Positions 5,474-5,550 of a DNA stretch of 5,550 nt are shown piece by piece. The DNA is taken from contig DPWC01000137.1 in the NCBI GenBank assembly GCA_003529305.1, positions 1-5,550 of the forward strand, written 5' to 3'. The translations under genes and the position numbers were made by a program. Source of the DNA: Actinomycetota bacterium (GTDB lineage: Bacteria > Actinomycetota > Actinomycetes > UBA12327). Numbering within the stretch: position 1 is the first letter of the stretch; each line of letters opens with the position of its first letter. The notes beneath the pieces are model-generated. The model made no database searches. It saw nothing but the letters and a program-made list of their open reading frames with translations, and was not told the origin of the DNA.

Positions 5474-5550
5474 GTTATTAATTTTTTTTTTTTTTTATTT
5501 TGTTTCAATGAGGAAAAAAAAACTGCCCTACGAAAGCGGAAAAAATTTTC
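5474..5550. other. AT-rich, homopolymer-rich end of window, no gene
   Basis: A run of 15 T (5482-5496), a run of 9 A (5514-5522) and an A6T4 tract (5540-5549) lie in sequence far richer in A and T than anything else in the window. No coding frame is supported. Two readings are possible: a low-quality or artefactual sequence end, or a genuine AT-rich upstream region of the Bug gene. A TTGAAA on the minus strand (5508-5503) resembles a -35, but the nearest -10-like bases are about 21 nt away, so I do not call a promoter. Confidence 0.5.

Noticed and set aside
5441..5496. Second repeat arm plus T15 run as an intrinsic terminator
   Set aside because: The stem partner is 69 nt away, several bases separate the arm from the T run, and no gene on the plus strand ends just upstream. 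A short-loop hairpin is not present.
5476..5508. Sigma-70 promoter for the Bug gene (minus strand TTGAAA, then TTAATA)
   Set aside because: The spacer is about 21 nt, too long for a normal promoter, and AT-rich tracts give such matches readily.

Overview
The window holds two pieces of DNA that look as if they come from different bacteria, joined inside a gene near position 3972-3986. The left piece (1 to about 3980) looks actinobacterial. It carries rmuC (cut by the window edge), a small DUF6542-type membrane protein, ispH/lytB on the minus strand, xseA, and the first 30 codons of xseB. The protein sequences match the actinobacterial versions of these families, and the gene order is one I associate with Actinomycetota. 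GTG starts are used, and three genes have a TANNNT -10 box at exactly -12 to -7 from the start codon with no Shine-Dalgarno, which is the layout of leaderless actinobacterial transcripts. Genus cannot be told from this.

The right piece (about 3984 to 5550) looks like Burkholderiales or a related betaproteobacterium. It carries the last ~116 codons of a thiamine-diphosphate-dependent enzyme of the acetolactate synthase type. Convergent to it, 12 nt away, is a complete Bug/TctC periplasmic solute-binding protein with a signal peptide and a strong Shine-Dalgarno. Beyond the Bug gene's start lies an imperfect inverted repeat built of 10-bp units (GCNGATNAAM), then an AT-rich, homopolymer-rich tail to the window end.

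Layout: rmuC> (2-1168), DUF6542> (1185-1595), <ispH (1626-2600), a 52-nt divergent promoter region, xseA> (2653-3894), xseB>' (3894-about 3983), junction, 'TPP enzyme> (about 3984-4334), <bug (4347-5303), inverted repeat (5339-5473), AT-rich tail (5474-5550).

On the left, XseA and XseB would form exonuclease VII, RmuC is also a DNA-maintenance protein, and IspH makes isoprenoid precursors. On the right, the Bug protein would bind a small, probably carboxylated, solute. The XseB-TPP enzyme fusion is open in frame, so a gene caller would report one 146-residue protein. I regard it as an assembly or cloning chimera rather than a new gene. I see no CRISPR array, tRNA, rRNA, transposase or convincing novel system. 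The most interesting native signals are the matched leaderless promoters and the periodic inverted repeat.
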